Position numbers and translations under genes: made by a program. Under the pieces are notes generated by a model. It was not told the DNA's origin. It saw only the letters and a program-made list of their open reading frames with translations, and searched no databases. Positions 50,380-58,830 of a stretch of DNA of 64,000 nucleotides are shown here, piece after piece. Position 1 is the first letter of the stretch; each line of letters begins with the position of its first letter. The stretch is from NCBI GenBank assembly GCA_016719575.1, contig JADJYV010000013.1, positions 1,705,681 to 1,769,680 on the forward strand, in the 5' to 3' direction. Source of the DNA: Pseudobdellovibrionaceae bacterium (GTDB lineage Bacteria > Bdellovibrionota > Bdellovibrionia > Bdellovibrionales > Bdellovibrionaceae).

Positions 50380-51087
50380 TTAAATTCCACCAACGCCCAT
50401 GTGTGTATAGATATCTTGTGTTGCCGATCCCTTTGAGTGGCCAGCGAGGATTTCTCGTCCTTCACGACTAACACCGGCCTCGGCCAATTTTGTATTCCAT
50501 ATATGGCGAAACGTATGACAGGTCAGGTCTTTCTCAATTTCGGTAATTTTTCGATATTTTTCGCATAGCTGCTGAATTCGACGAGTTGAATACTTTGAGT
50601 TTCTCTCCTATTCAAAAAGATAGCGATTATTTTTGCCTTGAAGATAAATCAGCAGTTTATCTTTGAGCTTGTTACCAAAAACGGTTGTTCGGTCTTTGCC
50701 GCCTTTGCCATCAATGACCGGAATCGTACTTTTCTCAAAATCAATCCTTCGAATTTCCAAAACGCAAAGCTCAGCGACCCGAAGGCCAGAATTCAACAAA
50801 GTTTCGAATATTAAACTGTGAATTGGATTTTTGATGGATTTAAAAAAGTGACCAAGTTCCTCATCTGTTGGCCGCTCAAGTAATGATTGCTTAGTTCGAG
50901 GTACGTCAACAGCGCATTTCGTCCTTACCGCTTTGAAAATGTACTTAAGTTGGTGGTAATCCAGTTTATGTCTGTTTACCTCCCTCGATAGCAATTTGAC
51001 GATTTCTTGAAGTGGCGATTGCACATTGGCTTTCTGGGCGGCGAAATAATCCAGACTTATCAGCTTTGGTTTATCGTTCTTCGTCAT
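50380..51087 (-). pseudogene. Tyrosine recombinase (integrase) with one in-frame amber stop
   Basis: The frame from 51087 encodes 159 residues with S-G-L-R-V-A-E-L-C-V-L (the first catalytic Arg) and V-I-D-G-K-G-G-K-D-R-T-T-V (beta-hairpin Lys), ending N-N-R-Y-L-F-E at a TAG (50608-50610). The same frame then continues for 75 codons with H-T-F-R-H-I-W-N-T-K-L (His-x-x-Arg), L-A-G-H-S-K-G-S-A-T-Q-D-I-Y-T-H (His and the nucleophilic Tyr) to TAA at 50380. All catalytic residues are present on either side of one stop. It is divergent from a ribbon-helix-helix gene. Confidence 0.75.
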
Positions 51088-51163
51088 TTTACACCTCGAT
51101 ATTTCGCACTCTTGGCAATTCTGCGAAATTGGCCATCTGTACCTACGACTATTGTAACGCTAT

Positions 51164-51183
51164 ATGTAATACAATGTAATACA
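51164..51183. promoter_or_regulatory. Tandem 10-bp operator-like repeat
   Basis: ATGTAATACA occurs twice in a row (51164-51173, 51174-51183), followed by TGTAT. One helical turn per unit, between the divergent recombinase and ribbon-helix-helix genes, is what is expected for binding of a ribbon-helix-helix repressor. Confidence 0.5.
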
Positions 51184-51232
51184 TGTATTTCATTTATTGA
51201 ATTTTGAGACAATTCACTGCTAGATTGAATAT

Positions 51233-51436
51233 ATGAAACTTAAAAAGCCACCCACAAGAAGTGCCCTTTATTATAAGTTTGAGGACAAAGACGGAGTTAA
51301 GCGTGAACTCATTACGTTTAGACTGCCAACGGCTTTGTTAGAAGAGCTTGATAAAATTGCCGATAAGGAAGGCTATAGGCGCACTGAACTGATTCAGTAT
51401 GCAATTGATCAACTTTGCCAGGCTATGAAGGGTTGA
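51233..51436 (+). CDS. Ribbon-helix-helix DNA-binding protein
   Basis: A 67-residue protein. The strand R-E-L-I-T-F-R-L-P and helices A-L-L-E-E-L-D-K-I-A-D-K-E-G-Y-R and R-T-E-L-I-Q-Y-A-I-D-Q-L form a CopG/Arc-type fold. Such proteins repress their own and neighbouring promoters. It is divergent from the tyrosine recombinase, so it is likely the element's regulator or excision factor. The tandem 10-bp repeat 50 bases upstream is its probable operator. Confidence 0.75.
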   Translation: MKLKKPPTRSALYYKFEDKDGVKRELITFRLPTALLEELDKIADKEGYRRTELIQYAIDQLCQAMKG

Positions 51437-51492
51437 ATCTGTGTCAACAGATTGGAATTCACTGCCATGAGTTCGGTATAAGGGAAAGAACT

Positions 51493-52242
51493 ATGTCTTT
51501 ACAAAGAAAGTCACCATTTGAAGTATCAAAAAACATCTTAAGGGAAAGGTATCCCAAAGCTGAAGTTGCTTTTGTTGCTGGGAGCTTCAATCGCAATGAA
51601 GAGACCAAGTACTCCGATATCGACCTAGTTGTTGTTTTTTCCAAACTGGAAGCCGCCTGGAGAGAGTCATTCGTTTATGATGGCTGGCCAGTAGAGGCTT
51701 TTGTTCACGATCCAGAGACACTGAATTACTTTTTCAATGAAGTAGATGGCAAAGACGGTACGCCTTCACTTCCCATGATGGTCATTGAAGGTCCGAGTAT
51801 TCCAGAGGATAATTCTCTTAGCAAAAAACTGAAGAAATTAGCACAGGCGGTTATTGATAAAGGACCACCTAAGTGGAGTAAAGATACCATTTATCACAAC
51901 AGATATATGATTACGGATCTGATTGATGATATTCGGGAGCCGAGAAACCAGAATGAAGCCAACGCTGTTCTTGGTTCTCTACATGAGACTTTAGGTAACT
52001 TTTATTTTAGAGCCAACGGAATGTGGTCTGCCTCAAGAAAACATATTCCTAGAAAACTAAAAAAAATTAATTCTGATTTACACATCAAATGGGTCACCGC
52101 ATTTAACGATGCCTTTTGTGGCAAAACCGAAGAAGTAATTCAACTGGCGACTGAAATCACGGAACCGTTTGGCGGTCTTTTGTTTGATGGATACAGGCGT
52201 GATGCTCCTAAGGATTGGCGTGTTAAAGATTCGGGGAAGTAA
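51493..52242 (+). CDS. Nucleotidyltransferase-fold protein
   Basis: A 249-residue protein with the polymerase-beta/MNT signature V-A-G-S-F-N-R-N-E-E-T-K-Y-S-D-I-D-L-V-V-V near 36-56 (G-S ... D-x-D) and a helical C-terminal half. Relatives include aminoglycoside nucleotidyltransferases and MNT antitoxins; no partner HEPN gene is adjacent, so a resistance or modifying role is as likely. I use the ATG at 51493 (AGGGAAAG upstream) rather than the longer frame from 51415, which overlaps the preceding gene. It overlaps the next gene by one base. Confidence 0.7.
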   Translation: MSLQRKSPFEVSKNILRERYPKAEVAFVAGSFNRNEETKYSDIDLVVVFSKLEAAWRESFVYDGWPVEAFVHDPETLNYFFNEVDGKDGTPSLPMMVIEGPSIPEDNSLSKKLKKLAQAVIDKGPPKWSKDTIYHNRYMITDLIDDIREPRNQNEANAVLGSLHETLGNFYFRANGMWSASRKHIPRKLKKINSDLHIKWVTAFNDAFCGKTEEVIQLATEITEPFGGLLFDGYRRDAPKDWRVKDSGK

Positions 52243-52778
52243 TGAAAACACAAACGCTCAGTGAAGCCACATGGAATGACTATGTGTCCTTAATGAAAAC
52301 AGATTCACAATGCTCCGAGTGTTGGTGCTTGAATCATCGCGAGCAAGCTGGATGTCCAACAGGTGAGGCGGCCAAAGATCGAATGAGGCAGCTAACCGAG
52401 CAAGGGAAGGTGGGCGGTTTACTTGCGTACAAAGATGAGGAATGTGTCGGATGGATTGCTATCGACCCGATGTCTGAACTTATTGGTCATGATTGCCGTG
52501 CCTCTGGTAAAGCGGATGAGTGGTCCATTCACTGCATATTTATAAAAGATGGATTTAGAGGTCAGGGATTGTCGGCGGACCTAGTTCGTGCCGCAGTTAG
52601 TTTTGCAAATTCAAATGGCGCAAAGATCATCTCCGCTTTTCCAATTCCTAGCGAGCATCGAAATCGTTTTCCGGCAAATGAAGCAGAGTTTTCAGGACGA
52701 TTCTCCACTTATTCAAATTTAGGTTTCAAGCCTGTGGGTACCGCATCACAGTTTTATCAAAGGGTGGAGCTGGAGTGA
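52242..52778 (+). CDS. GNAT N-acetyltransferase
   Basis: A 178-residue GNAT protein. The acetyl-CoA loop is G-F-R-G-Q-G-L-S-A-D-L-V-R-A-A-V near 107-122, preceded by the strand W-S-I-H-C-I-F-I. The start is Cys-rich (S-Q-C-S-E-C-W-C-L-N-H-R), a feature of the acetyltransferase subgroup often annotated YoaP-like or DUF-type GNAT. The substrate is unknown. Start and stop overlap the neighbouring genes (ATGA at both ends), indicating one coupled transcription unit from the nucleotidyltransferase onward. Confidence 0.75.
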   Translation: MKTQTLSEATWNDYVSLMKTDSQCSECWCLNHREQAGCPTGEAAKDRMRQLTEQGKVGGLLAYKDEECVGWIAIDPMSELIGHDCRASGKADEWSIHCIFIKDGFRGQGLSADLVRAAVSFANSNGAKIISAFPIPSEHRNRFPANEAEFSGRFSTYSNLGFKPVGTASQFYQRVELE

Positions 52779-53785
52779 GTACAGGCAATACAAAAAAAAT
52801 AGTTGTAGAAAACTATAACTCTGATTGGCCAAAACGGTTTGAAAATTTAAGCGGTGAGATTTGGCCGCTCATTCAACACTGCGCTGTCGCAATAGAACAT
52901 GTGGGAAGCACTTCAGTCCCTGGTCTTGCAGCTAAACCCATTATTGATATCGACATTGTAATTGAAGATGTCGGGAAACTTGCAGAAGTCATTCGCTCGC
53001 TTTCTATTTTGGGTTACGAACACCGAGGTAACTTAGGTATCGAAGGTAGGGAAGCATTCAAGTATTCTAGTCACCCAATTAAGCACAATATGTATGTTTG
53101 CGTAAAAGAATGTTATGCATTTAGAAACCATATTTTACTCAGGGACTATTTGCTCAAGAACTCACAAGCTCGTGATACATACTCAAATCTAAAGAAGACT
53201 CTTGCCGACACCTCTGATTCGATTGATTTGTATGTAGGAGGGAAAACTGATTTTATAATTGATATTTTATCTGCTTCTGGTCTCAACTCATCTCAAATTG
53301 ACCTAATTCGGAGTTCCAACCAGCCCTCCTTTAAACGACTGAAAGTAATCTGCAAAACTCAAAAGGCCGAACTGTGGGATGGCGATAGTTTGATAAAAAA
53401 CTACATTGTTTCGACGGCACTCAACGGACTTGGATGCCAAGAGGGTAGCTTTTGTACACCCACTGGTAAACTTAGGATTGCATCCAAGATAGGAGCAAGT
53501 TTGCCTCTTGGTGGTATCATTCGGGCAAGAATTCCAACCAATGAGGTTTGGAGCAATAATTCAGAATTTATTAATGAGGATTTGGTTTTAACGAGACTAC
53601 TTTGGCTCGAAGGAGCTGAGGAGCACAACGCTAACACGTTTAAGAGATATATCTATTTGCACGGAACCAATCATGAAAATTTTTTGGGCCAGCCTGCGTC
53701 TCATGGATGTATTAGATTTAGCAATGAGGACATTGTTGAAATTTTTGATCACATGCAAGCTGGCAACGAAGTTGAGGTGACTTAA
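52775..53785 (+). CDS. GrpB-family domain fused to a YkuD L,D-transpeptidase domain
   Basis: A 336-residue two-domain protein. Residues about 5-170 are a GrpB/nucleotidyltransferase-like domain: Y-N-S-D-W-P-K-R-F-E-N-L, I-E-H-V-G-S-T-S-V-P-G-L-A-A-K-P-I-I-D-I-D-I. Residues about 185-336 are a YkuD catalytic domain with G-S-F-C-T-P-T-G, then Y-L-H-G-T-N and the signature S-H-G-C-I-R-F-S-N (His310, Cys312). No signal peptide or membrane span is present, although YkuD enzymes normally act on periplasmic peptidoglycan. It starts at GTG overlapping the previous stop, and the next gene starts two bases after it. Confidence 0.8.
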   Translation: MSTGNTKKIVVENYNSDWPKRFENLSGEIWPLIQHCAVAIEHVGSTSVPGLAAKPIIDIDIVIEDVGKLAEVIRSLSILGYEHRGNLGIEGREAFKYSSHPIKHNMYVCVKECYAFRNHILLRDYLLKNSQARDTYSNLKKTLADTSDSIDLYVGGKTDFIIDILSASGLNSSQIDLIRSSNQPSFKRLKVICKTQKAELWDGDSLIKNYIVSTALNGLGCQEGSFCTPTGKLRIASKIGASLPLGGIIRARIPTNEVWSNNSEFINEDLVLTRLLWLEGAEEHNANTFKRYIYLHGTNHENFLGQPASHGCIRFSNEDIVEIFDHMQAGNEVEVT

Positions 53786-53786
53786 T

Positions 53787-54167
53787 ATGTATAAAGGATC
53801 ATGCCTTTGTGGAGCAGTCAGTTTTGAAGTTGAAGGTGACATTCCGCCGCCAACAGCTTGCCATTTTTCAAAGTGCAGAAAACATTCAGGGCATTTTGAA
53901 GCATCAACAGACGTTCCGCGTTCAGCAGTCACAGTATATGGCTCAGACAAGGTTACTTGGTATCACTCGTCTGAAAAAGTTCGGCGTGGATTTTGTTCTG
54001 TATGTGGTTCGTCGCTTTTTTGGGACCCAATCTATAAGGACTGGATCGCAATTTCAATGGGCGCATTTGATAAGCCGACAGATACCAAACTAGTTAGGCA
54101 TATTTTCGTAGCCGATAAAGGTGACTATTATGAAGTCGCAGACGGACTTCCGCAGAATCAACAATAA
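53787..54167 (+). CDS. GFA/CENP-V-family zinc protein
   Basis: A 126-residue protein with the GFA zinc pattern: G-S-C-L-C-G-A-V-S-F-E at the start, C-H-F-S-K-C-R-K-H-S-G-H near 25-36 and R-G-F-C-S-V-C-G-S-S-L near 67. The family was named for glutathione-dependent formaldehyde-activating enzyme, but most members have no proven reaction. It follows the GrpB-YkuD gene by two bases. The next gene's supported start lies just after its stop. Confidence 0.88.
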   Translation: MYKGSCLCGAVSFEVEGDIPPPTACHFSKCRKHSGHFEASTDVPRSAVTVYGSDKVTWYHSSEKVRRGFCSVCGSSLFWDPIYKDWIAISMGAFDKPTDTKLVRHIFVADKGDYYEVADGLPQNQQ

Positions 54168-54171
54168 CATT

Positions 54172-55968
54172 ATGAAAATACTCTTCGTTATTAGTCTTAT
54201 AATTTTAGCCGTCACAGGATGTACGTCGATTCAGAAGAAAAATTTCTATGAGGCCGCATCACCGGCTCAAATAGTTTCTTTTAAGAGAGAAAGACTGCCC
54301 TTTCCAACAGGAATTAAGTTTTTAATCTCACAGGGTGTGTTTGGAAAAAAATCACATGCGGAACCTGGTAATGAATATTCCTGGGATTTCGACGTGCCAT
54401 ACGGAACTCCGGTCGTTTCGGTTGAAAACGGTACTGTGTTAGAAGTTTGGGAGCCAACTGACGGCGGCGGTTGTGATTCAAAGTTTAGTAATGCCGCTCA
54501 CAATATTAAAATTGAGCATGAAGATGGAACCGTAGCCCAATATGTTCATATTTCTGCCAAAGTAAAAACAGGTGAATTGGTTCGAGAAGGGCAAGAGATT
54601 GCGGTAACAGCGATGAATGGTTGGATCTGCAGTCCACAACTTCATTTTGGAATCTATCGATCGAAAGATCACCTTTACTCGTCATCAAAGCGAGAAACCA
54701 TTCCAGTTAGCTTTGACGGATTGCCTGAGTTTGGAAAAGCCACAGAAGGACTGCGTGGCGAAGTGCCGTCGGGATTGCAGATATCAATTGTGAAAGATGC
54801 ACCAGGCACCAATGAAACTTTGAAGCTTATGAACGAGTTCACAAAGAAATATGATCTTTCGCCGTATTTTTTTACCAGAAAAATTCAAATTGAAAAATTT
54901 GCGATTCCCCACGACTATCCAATACTCACTTTAAATACTCGCCATAACAAAGATCCTGATTTTTTACTCTCAACATTCCTTCATGAACAAATTCATAGGT
55001 TCGTCAGCGGACCAAACGAAGTGAAGACCCAGAACGCCATTAAGGAGCTGCGCTCTAAATTTAAAAATGTGCCTGTTGGTGGAAAAGAAGGCGGCTTCGA
55101 TGAAAACTCCACATACCGTCATCTAATCGTTTGTTGGTTTGAATTGCAGGCCGATAAAAAATATCTCGGCGCGAAAAGAGCCTATGAAATCATTCGTGAT
55201 ACGGATCACTACACCTGGATTTACAAACAAGTTTTAGCACATGAAAAAGAGATTGGATCCGTGATTTCGCATCATGGTTTGGATTTCTACCCAGCTAAGG
55301 AAGTGTTTGCGTCGAATTTTCCACGCGTTACTGCCGATATGCGAACCTATGAAGAAACCGTTGCTAGCATGGTAAGTGAATTTAAAAAACAGCCTGAAAA
55401 GCCGAAAGAAAAAAGATGGGTTAAGGCAAAGCTCAAGCACATGTTTGAAGTCGATCAGTTTATGCGAAACTATATGATGAACACACCCTTTAAGAATGGC
55501 TATAGCGACGATGAGAAGAAAGAGTTTGAAAGAATATCTGTAGCTAAATTCCAAACCATAGATTCAGAAAACACATTAGAGTTGAAACGACTCCTTAAAA
55601 TATATCGCTGGTTTACCATCAGTGAGTTTGGCAAAGAGACCGACAAGCAAGCTTGGATATTGGTTCAGCACGCAGATCTTGATCCCGAATTTCAAAAAGA
55701 AGTTTTAGCGATTTTAAGTGAGTTAGTTAAAAAGAAACAGACTGATCCATCAAACTATGCCTACCTTGTAGATCGGGTCGCCAGTTCATTCAGTGACCCA
55801 ACAAAAAGGGTTCCGCAAAAGTACGGAACCCAAGGTCATTGCGTTGGCCCTGGAAAATGGGAGCCGCATGAGACTGAAGACCCAGCAAATTTGGATAAGA
55901 GGCGCAGCGAAGTTGGTTTGGGAACTGAAGCTGAATACATGAAAATGTTTAAGGATATTTGTCATTGA
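54172..55968 (+). CDS. Three-domain lipoprotein: M23 peptidase + HExxH metallopeptidase-like + DUF6624-like
   Basis: From the ATG at 54172 the protein has 598 residues and a lipobox A-V-T-G-C (Cys17). Residues about 60-185 form an M23/LytM domain (H-A-E-P-G-N-E-Y-S-W-D-F-D, V-E-N-G-T-V, Y-V-H-I-S, S-P-Q-L-H-F-G-I-Y), with G-N-E-Y-S-W-D-F-D in place of the usual H-x-G-x-D. Residues about 200-400 carry L-H-E-Q-I-H-R-F near 270, an HExxH zinc motif. Residues about 425-598 match DUF6624: W-I-L-V-Q-H-A-D, Y-A-Y-L-V-D-R-V, Q-K-Y-G-T-Q-G and D-P-A-N-L-D-K-R-R. It may be a cell-wall-acting envelope enzyme. I know of no standard family with this order. Confidence 0.7.
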   Translation: MKILFVISLIILAVTGCTSIQKKNFYEAASPAQIVSFKRERLPFPTGIKFLISQGVFGKKSHAEPGNEYSWDFDVPYGTPVVSVENGTVLEVWEPTDGGGCDSKFSNAAHNIKIEHEDGTVAQYVHISAKVKTGELVREGQEIAVTAMNGWICSPQLHFGIYRSKDHLYSSSKRETIPVSFDGLPEFGKATEGLRGEVPSGLQISIVKDAPGTNETLKLMNEFTKKYDLSPYFFTRKIQIEKFAIPHDYPILTLNTRHNKDPDFLLSTFLHEQIHRFVSGPNEVKTQNAIKELRSKFKNVPVGGKEGGFDENSTYRHLIVCWFELQADKKYLGAKRAYEIIRDTDHYTWIYKQVLAHEKEIGSVISHHGLDFYPAKEVFASNFPRVTADMRTYEETVASMVSEFKKQPEKPKEKRWVKAKLKHMFEVDQFMRNYMMNTPFKNGYSDDEKKEFERISVAKFQTIDSENTLELKRLLKIYRWFTISEFGKETDKQAWILVQHADLDPEFQKEVLAILSELVKKKQTDPSNYAYLVDRVASSFSDPTKRVPQKYGTQGHCVGPGKWEPHETEDPANLDKRRSEVGLGTEAEYMKMFKDICH

Positions 55969-55975
55969 GAAGGAA

Positions 55976-57220
55976 ATGGTAATTGTGGCGCGTGACCTCG
56001 TTCTGAATAGTATATTTTTAAAAAACCGAATTGCAGAGCTTGGGATTAAGCAATGGTGGTTAGCTGAACAAGTCGGTGTCGACCGCAAGACTGTGATTCG
56101 GTGGATTCAGGGCAAAGTGAAGTCCATTCAAATCGAAAATGCTGAAGCGTTAGCTAAAATTTTAAACTGCAATCTAGATGACCTAACGCTCTCAAATGAG
56201 GCAGATCAGCTGGCTTCAGCAGAAGATCAAAAAATAGCAGCGCAATTGCTTGCATCAAGCTCTCTCATTGAAAAGCTCGGTCCAATTGGCGAATGGAATG
56301 TAATTGAAGGTCTGCTTAAAGCCACAATTGTTCCAAACTTGCCCACAAATATTCTCGGCGAACTTTATAATCAGCTAACGGTCGCAAGTTGGCGGCAAAG
56401 TAAAATCGAACAGGCGGATCTCTACAACAAGAAGGCCGAAGAACTTGGCCATAAATCAGGAGACAAGAGCGTTCTAGCAGGTGCTCTTCTGAGTAAAGCC
56501 AATATTTTTTCTTGGCGTGGAAAGAGTAAGACCGCAATTCAGACCTATCAGGAATGTTTAAAACTTGCGACCTTTATACAACCAAAGACAATCGGCTCTA
56601 CCTACTCCAATCTTGGAGCTGTTTTATACGAATCTGGCGATTTTGATAGCGGCGAATCCTACCAGAAGAAGGCAATTGGTATTTTCACATTTCATGGAAA
56701 GCCGATGAATCTCAGCATTGCTTGGTGCCATTTAGCGATGATTTATCTGCAGAAAAATCAATTGAAATTAGCAAGACAGGCCAATGAAAAATCCATTATT
56801 TTTGCAACCCAAGATGACTATCGACGAGGCCTTCATATTGGAAATCTGATCCATGGAGAACTTGCCTCAAGAAGCGGAAATCCTGATGAAGCAAGAAAGA
56901 AGTTGTCTGCAGGACTGAATGGATTTTTAAAGATAGGCGTGGAGGAAGGTTTGAATTATGAATTTGCTGGGCGTATTTCGAGGCTGGTGGGAGACCTCTC
57001 TGCCTCCGAAGAATACCTCCGCAAAGGTGTAGCTCTTTCAAATGAATTTCCCATATACCAGGCCGCTCTTTTCCTAGAGCTGTCAAAAACCCTAGCGACC
57101 AATAATCTCAAAACGACAGAGGCAAAAGATTTTGCAAAAAGAGCAGCAGATCTTTATCGCCAATGTGAAGCTCCAATCCGTGTTGAGATGGCCAATAATT
57201 TTTTGAATTCAATAGCTTAG
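55976..57220 (+). CDS. XRE-type HTH regulator with TPR sensor domain
   Basis: A 414-residue protein. Residues 13-75 are an XRE HTH (L-K-N-R-I-A-E-L-G-I-K-Q-W-W-L-A-E-Q-V-G and V-D-R-K-T-V-I-R-W-I-Q-G-K). The rest is five or more TPR-like helical pairs (S-V-L-A-G-A-L-L-S-K-A-N-I-F-S-W-R-G, T-Y-S-N-L-G-A-V-L-Y-E-S-G-D). This HTH-plus-TPR layout is that of peptide-sensing RRNPP-type regulators in Gram-positives and of several Gram-negative regulators with unknown ligands. A GTG at 55985 is an alternative start with better spacing from AAGGA. It lies seven bases after the M23 lipoprotein, so it probably controls or senses it. Confidence 0.75.
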   Translation: MVIVARDLVLNSIFLKNRIAELGIKQWWLAEQVGVDRKTVIRWIQGKVKSIQIENAEALAKILNCNLDDLTLSNEADQLASAEDQKIAAQLLASSSLIEKLGPIGEWNVIEGLLKATIVPNLPTNILGELYNQLTVASWRQSKIEQADLYNKKAEELGHKSGDKSVLAGALLSKANIFSWRGKSKTAIQTYQECLKLATFIQPKTIGSTYSNLGAVLYESGDFDSGESYQKKAIGIFTFHGKPMNLSIAWCHLAMIYLQKNQLKLARQANEKSIIFATQDDYRRGLHIGNLIHGELASRSGNPDEARKKLSAGLNGFLKIGVEEGLNYEFAGRISRLVGDLSASEEYLRKGVALSNEFPIYQAALFLELSKTLATNNLKTTEAKDFAKRAADLYRQCEAPIRVEMANNFLNSIA

Positions 57221-57294
57221 GCTGATGCCACTCCATGTCCCTAGCTTCTAAAAATCAGCTGCTGTAAAACAGTCTCACTTACAGGGAGATAAAA

Positions 57295-58163
57295 ATGAAA
57301 TTCGACGATTTCTTGAATCAAGCTTGGAATGATCACGCAACTCAGGCTAACCAAGTGGCCGACAAACTTTCAAATGGAATAAATCTCATTGAGAATAGTG
57401 AGCAGATTCCTCAACTGGCCCAATTGATAACTCACGTTTTCGGCGAGCATTTAGGACGGTGGGAAGATGGAGTCCACGTCCTCAATAAGCTAAAACTCAT
57501 TCCTAGTTTCGAGAAAAGCAGTGAGAGCGAGAAGGCAATTATACGTTCGGTTGCAAGCCTGGAATTGGCTTCCGAAAAAAAACAATCGATTGAGGATCTT
57601 TCGGCATCTGATCAAATAAGAGTTCTTGCCGTTGCCGCATCAGCATTGAGTGAGCAAAAGAGTCCCGAAAAGGCCCACAAGTTTTTTCAAGAAGCGCTGG
57701 AAAAAGCTCAGGTTGGAATTCAAAAAGAAGATCCAGCTAATCGGGCTTTGGCTGTTGCTGGAAACAATCTTGCTTGTAGCTTGGAAGAAAAAGTTGATAG
57801 GACTTCGATAGATACTGAGTTGATGATCCTTGCTGCAAAGACAGGCCGCAAATATTGGGAAATCGCAGGTACTTGGAATCAGGTGACTTGGGCTGAGTAT
57901 CGTTTGGCAATGACCTATCTAAAAGCAACTGACCTCGTTCAGGCACTAGAACACTCACAAACATGCCTTGAGCTTGCTCTAGAGAACGCGTCACCTTCAT
58001 TGGAGATGTTTTTGGCTATGAAGCACTGGCGATGGTGGAAAGGGCACGCGGCAATTCGATTGGCTTTTCTAAAGCCGTAGACCAAGCAAAATCGCACTTC
58101 GAAAAACTGAGTGCTGAAGATAAATCTTGGTGTGAACAAAGTCTTCAGAAGTTACAGAAGTAG
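57295..58163 (+). pseudogene. TPR-like helical protein, C terminus frameshifted
   Basis: From the ATG at 57295 (AGGGAGAT upstream) the frame gives 261 residues of helical repeats (F-F-Q-E-A-L-E-K-A-Q-V, Y-R-L-A-M-T-Y-L-K-A-T-D-L-V-Q-A-L-E-H-S) and ends in an unnatural W-R-W-W-K-G-H tail. A shift at the T run near 58007-58011 opens a second frame, V-F-G-Y-E-A-L-A-M-V-E-R-A-R-G-N, which continues A-V-D-Q-A-K-S-H-F-E-K-L-S-A-E-D-K-S-W-C to TAG at 58161. The natural protein was therefore about 289 residues. It follows the XRE-TPR gene and may be its target or partner. Confidence 0.7.
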
Positions 58164-58830
58164 TCCAGGGTGCAATTTGTAATACTCACTTTGCTCTGTA
58201 ATGCCTGAGTATTACAAAAGTCTTCAAATTGCGTTATTTTCGATGTTACTGAATGATATTCGAAGTTAGAGCTTAAGAAGCTCCTCTTGAGTAAGTTGTT
58301 AATTATTCTTGTGAATCCTAGAAAAAGCAAAACCACCTCATGGGTGGTTTAAAAATGGCTCAGAAGGAGGGTGTCTAATCCCCTACTCGCAAAGACAAAG
58401 TAATGGAAATGACTGGGAAAAGTCAAAAAGAAAAAATCAGTTTTTTTGGATAAAACTATTCCTTAAGTATGAACTTAGTTTTTGAAACTGAAAATTGTCG
58501 GCCTGATGGGTTTGGCTAAGACTTCAATTTTGCTAAAAAATTGGGATTGTTTTTTACATGGGACTCTAGAAAAGAGTTCTGACGATTGTTAAAGATGATT
58601 TTGAATAGGGACATTCTATACTCAATGAGTTCAATACTGCTGTAATGGGTCATTTTATTAAACTGGAGGCCATCTAGTGCCTTCAACAAAGGCAATCCTA
58701 CCCTCGGGACTGTTTCACATTTTTGGATTCTTTCTAGCTTTTGGGGGCCTGCCATAAATACTGGGGCAATTGCTAGATACTGGTTAAGAACCTTCAGTTT
58801 GTTTTTTGGGGTATCTTTCACAACAACGAC
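58164..58830. other. Region before the IS element
   Basis: A hairpin AAACCACC/GGTGGTTT (58330-58350) is terminator-like when read on the minus strand, where TTTTGCTTTTT follows. A minus-strand frame at 58516-58821 (101 codons, GTG start) stays open up to the IS edge. It may be the tail of a gene cut by the IS insertion; its product is not recognised. Nothing else is supported. Confidence 0.4.

Noticed and set aside
51233..55968. Chromosomal integron cassette array (GNAT, nucleotidyltransferase, GrpB, GFA genes)
   Set aside because: The gene types fit, but genes overlap or are spaced by only a few bases and I saw no attC-like sites between them.
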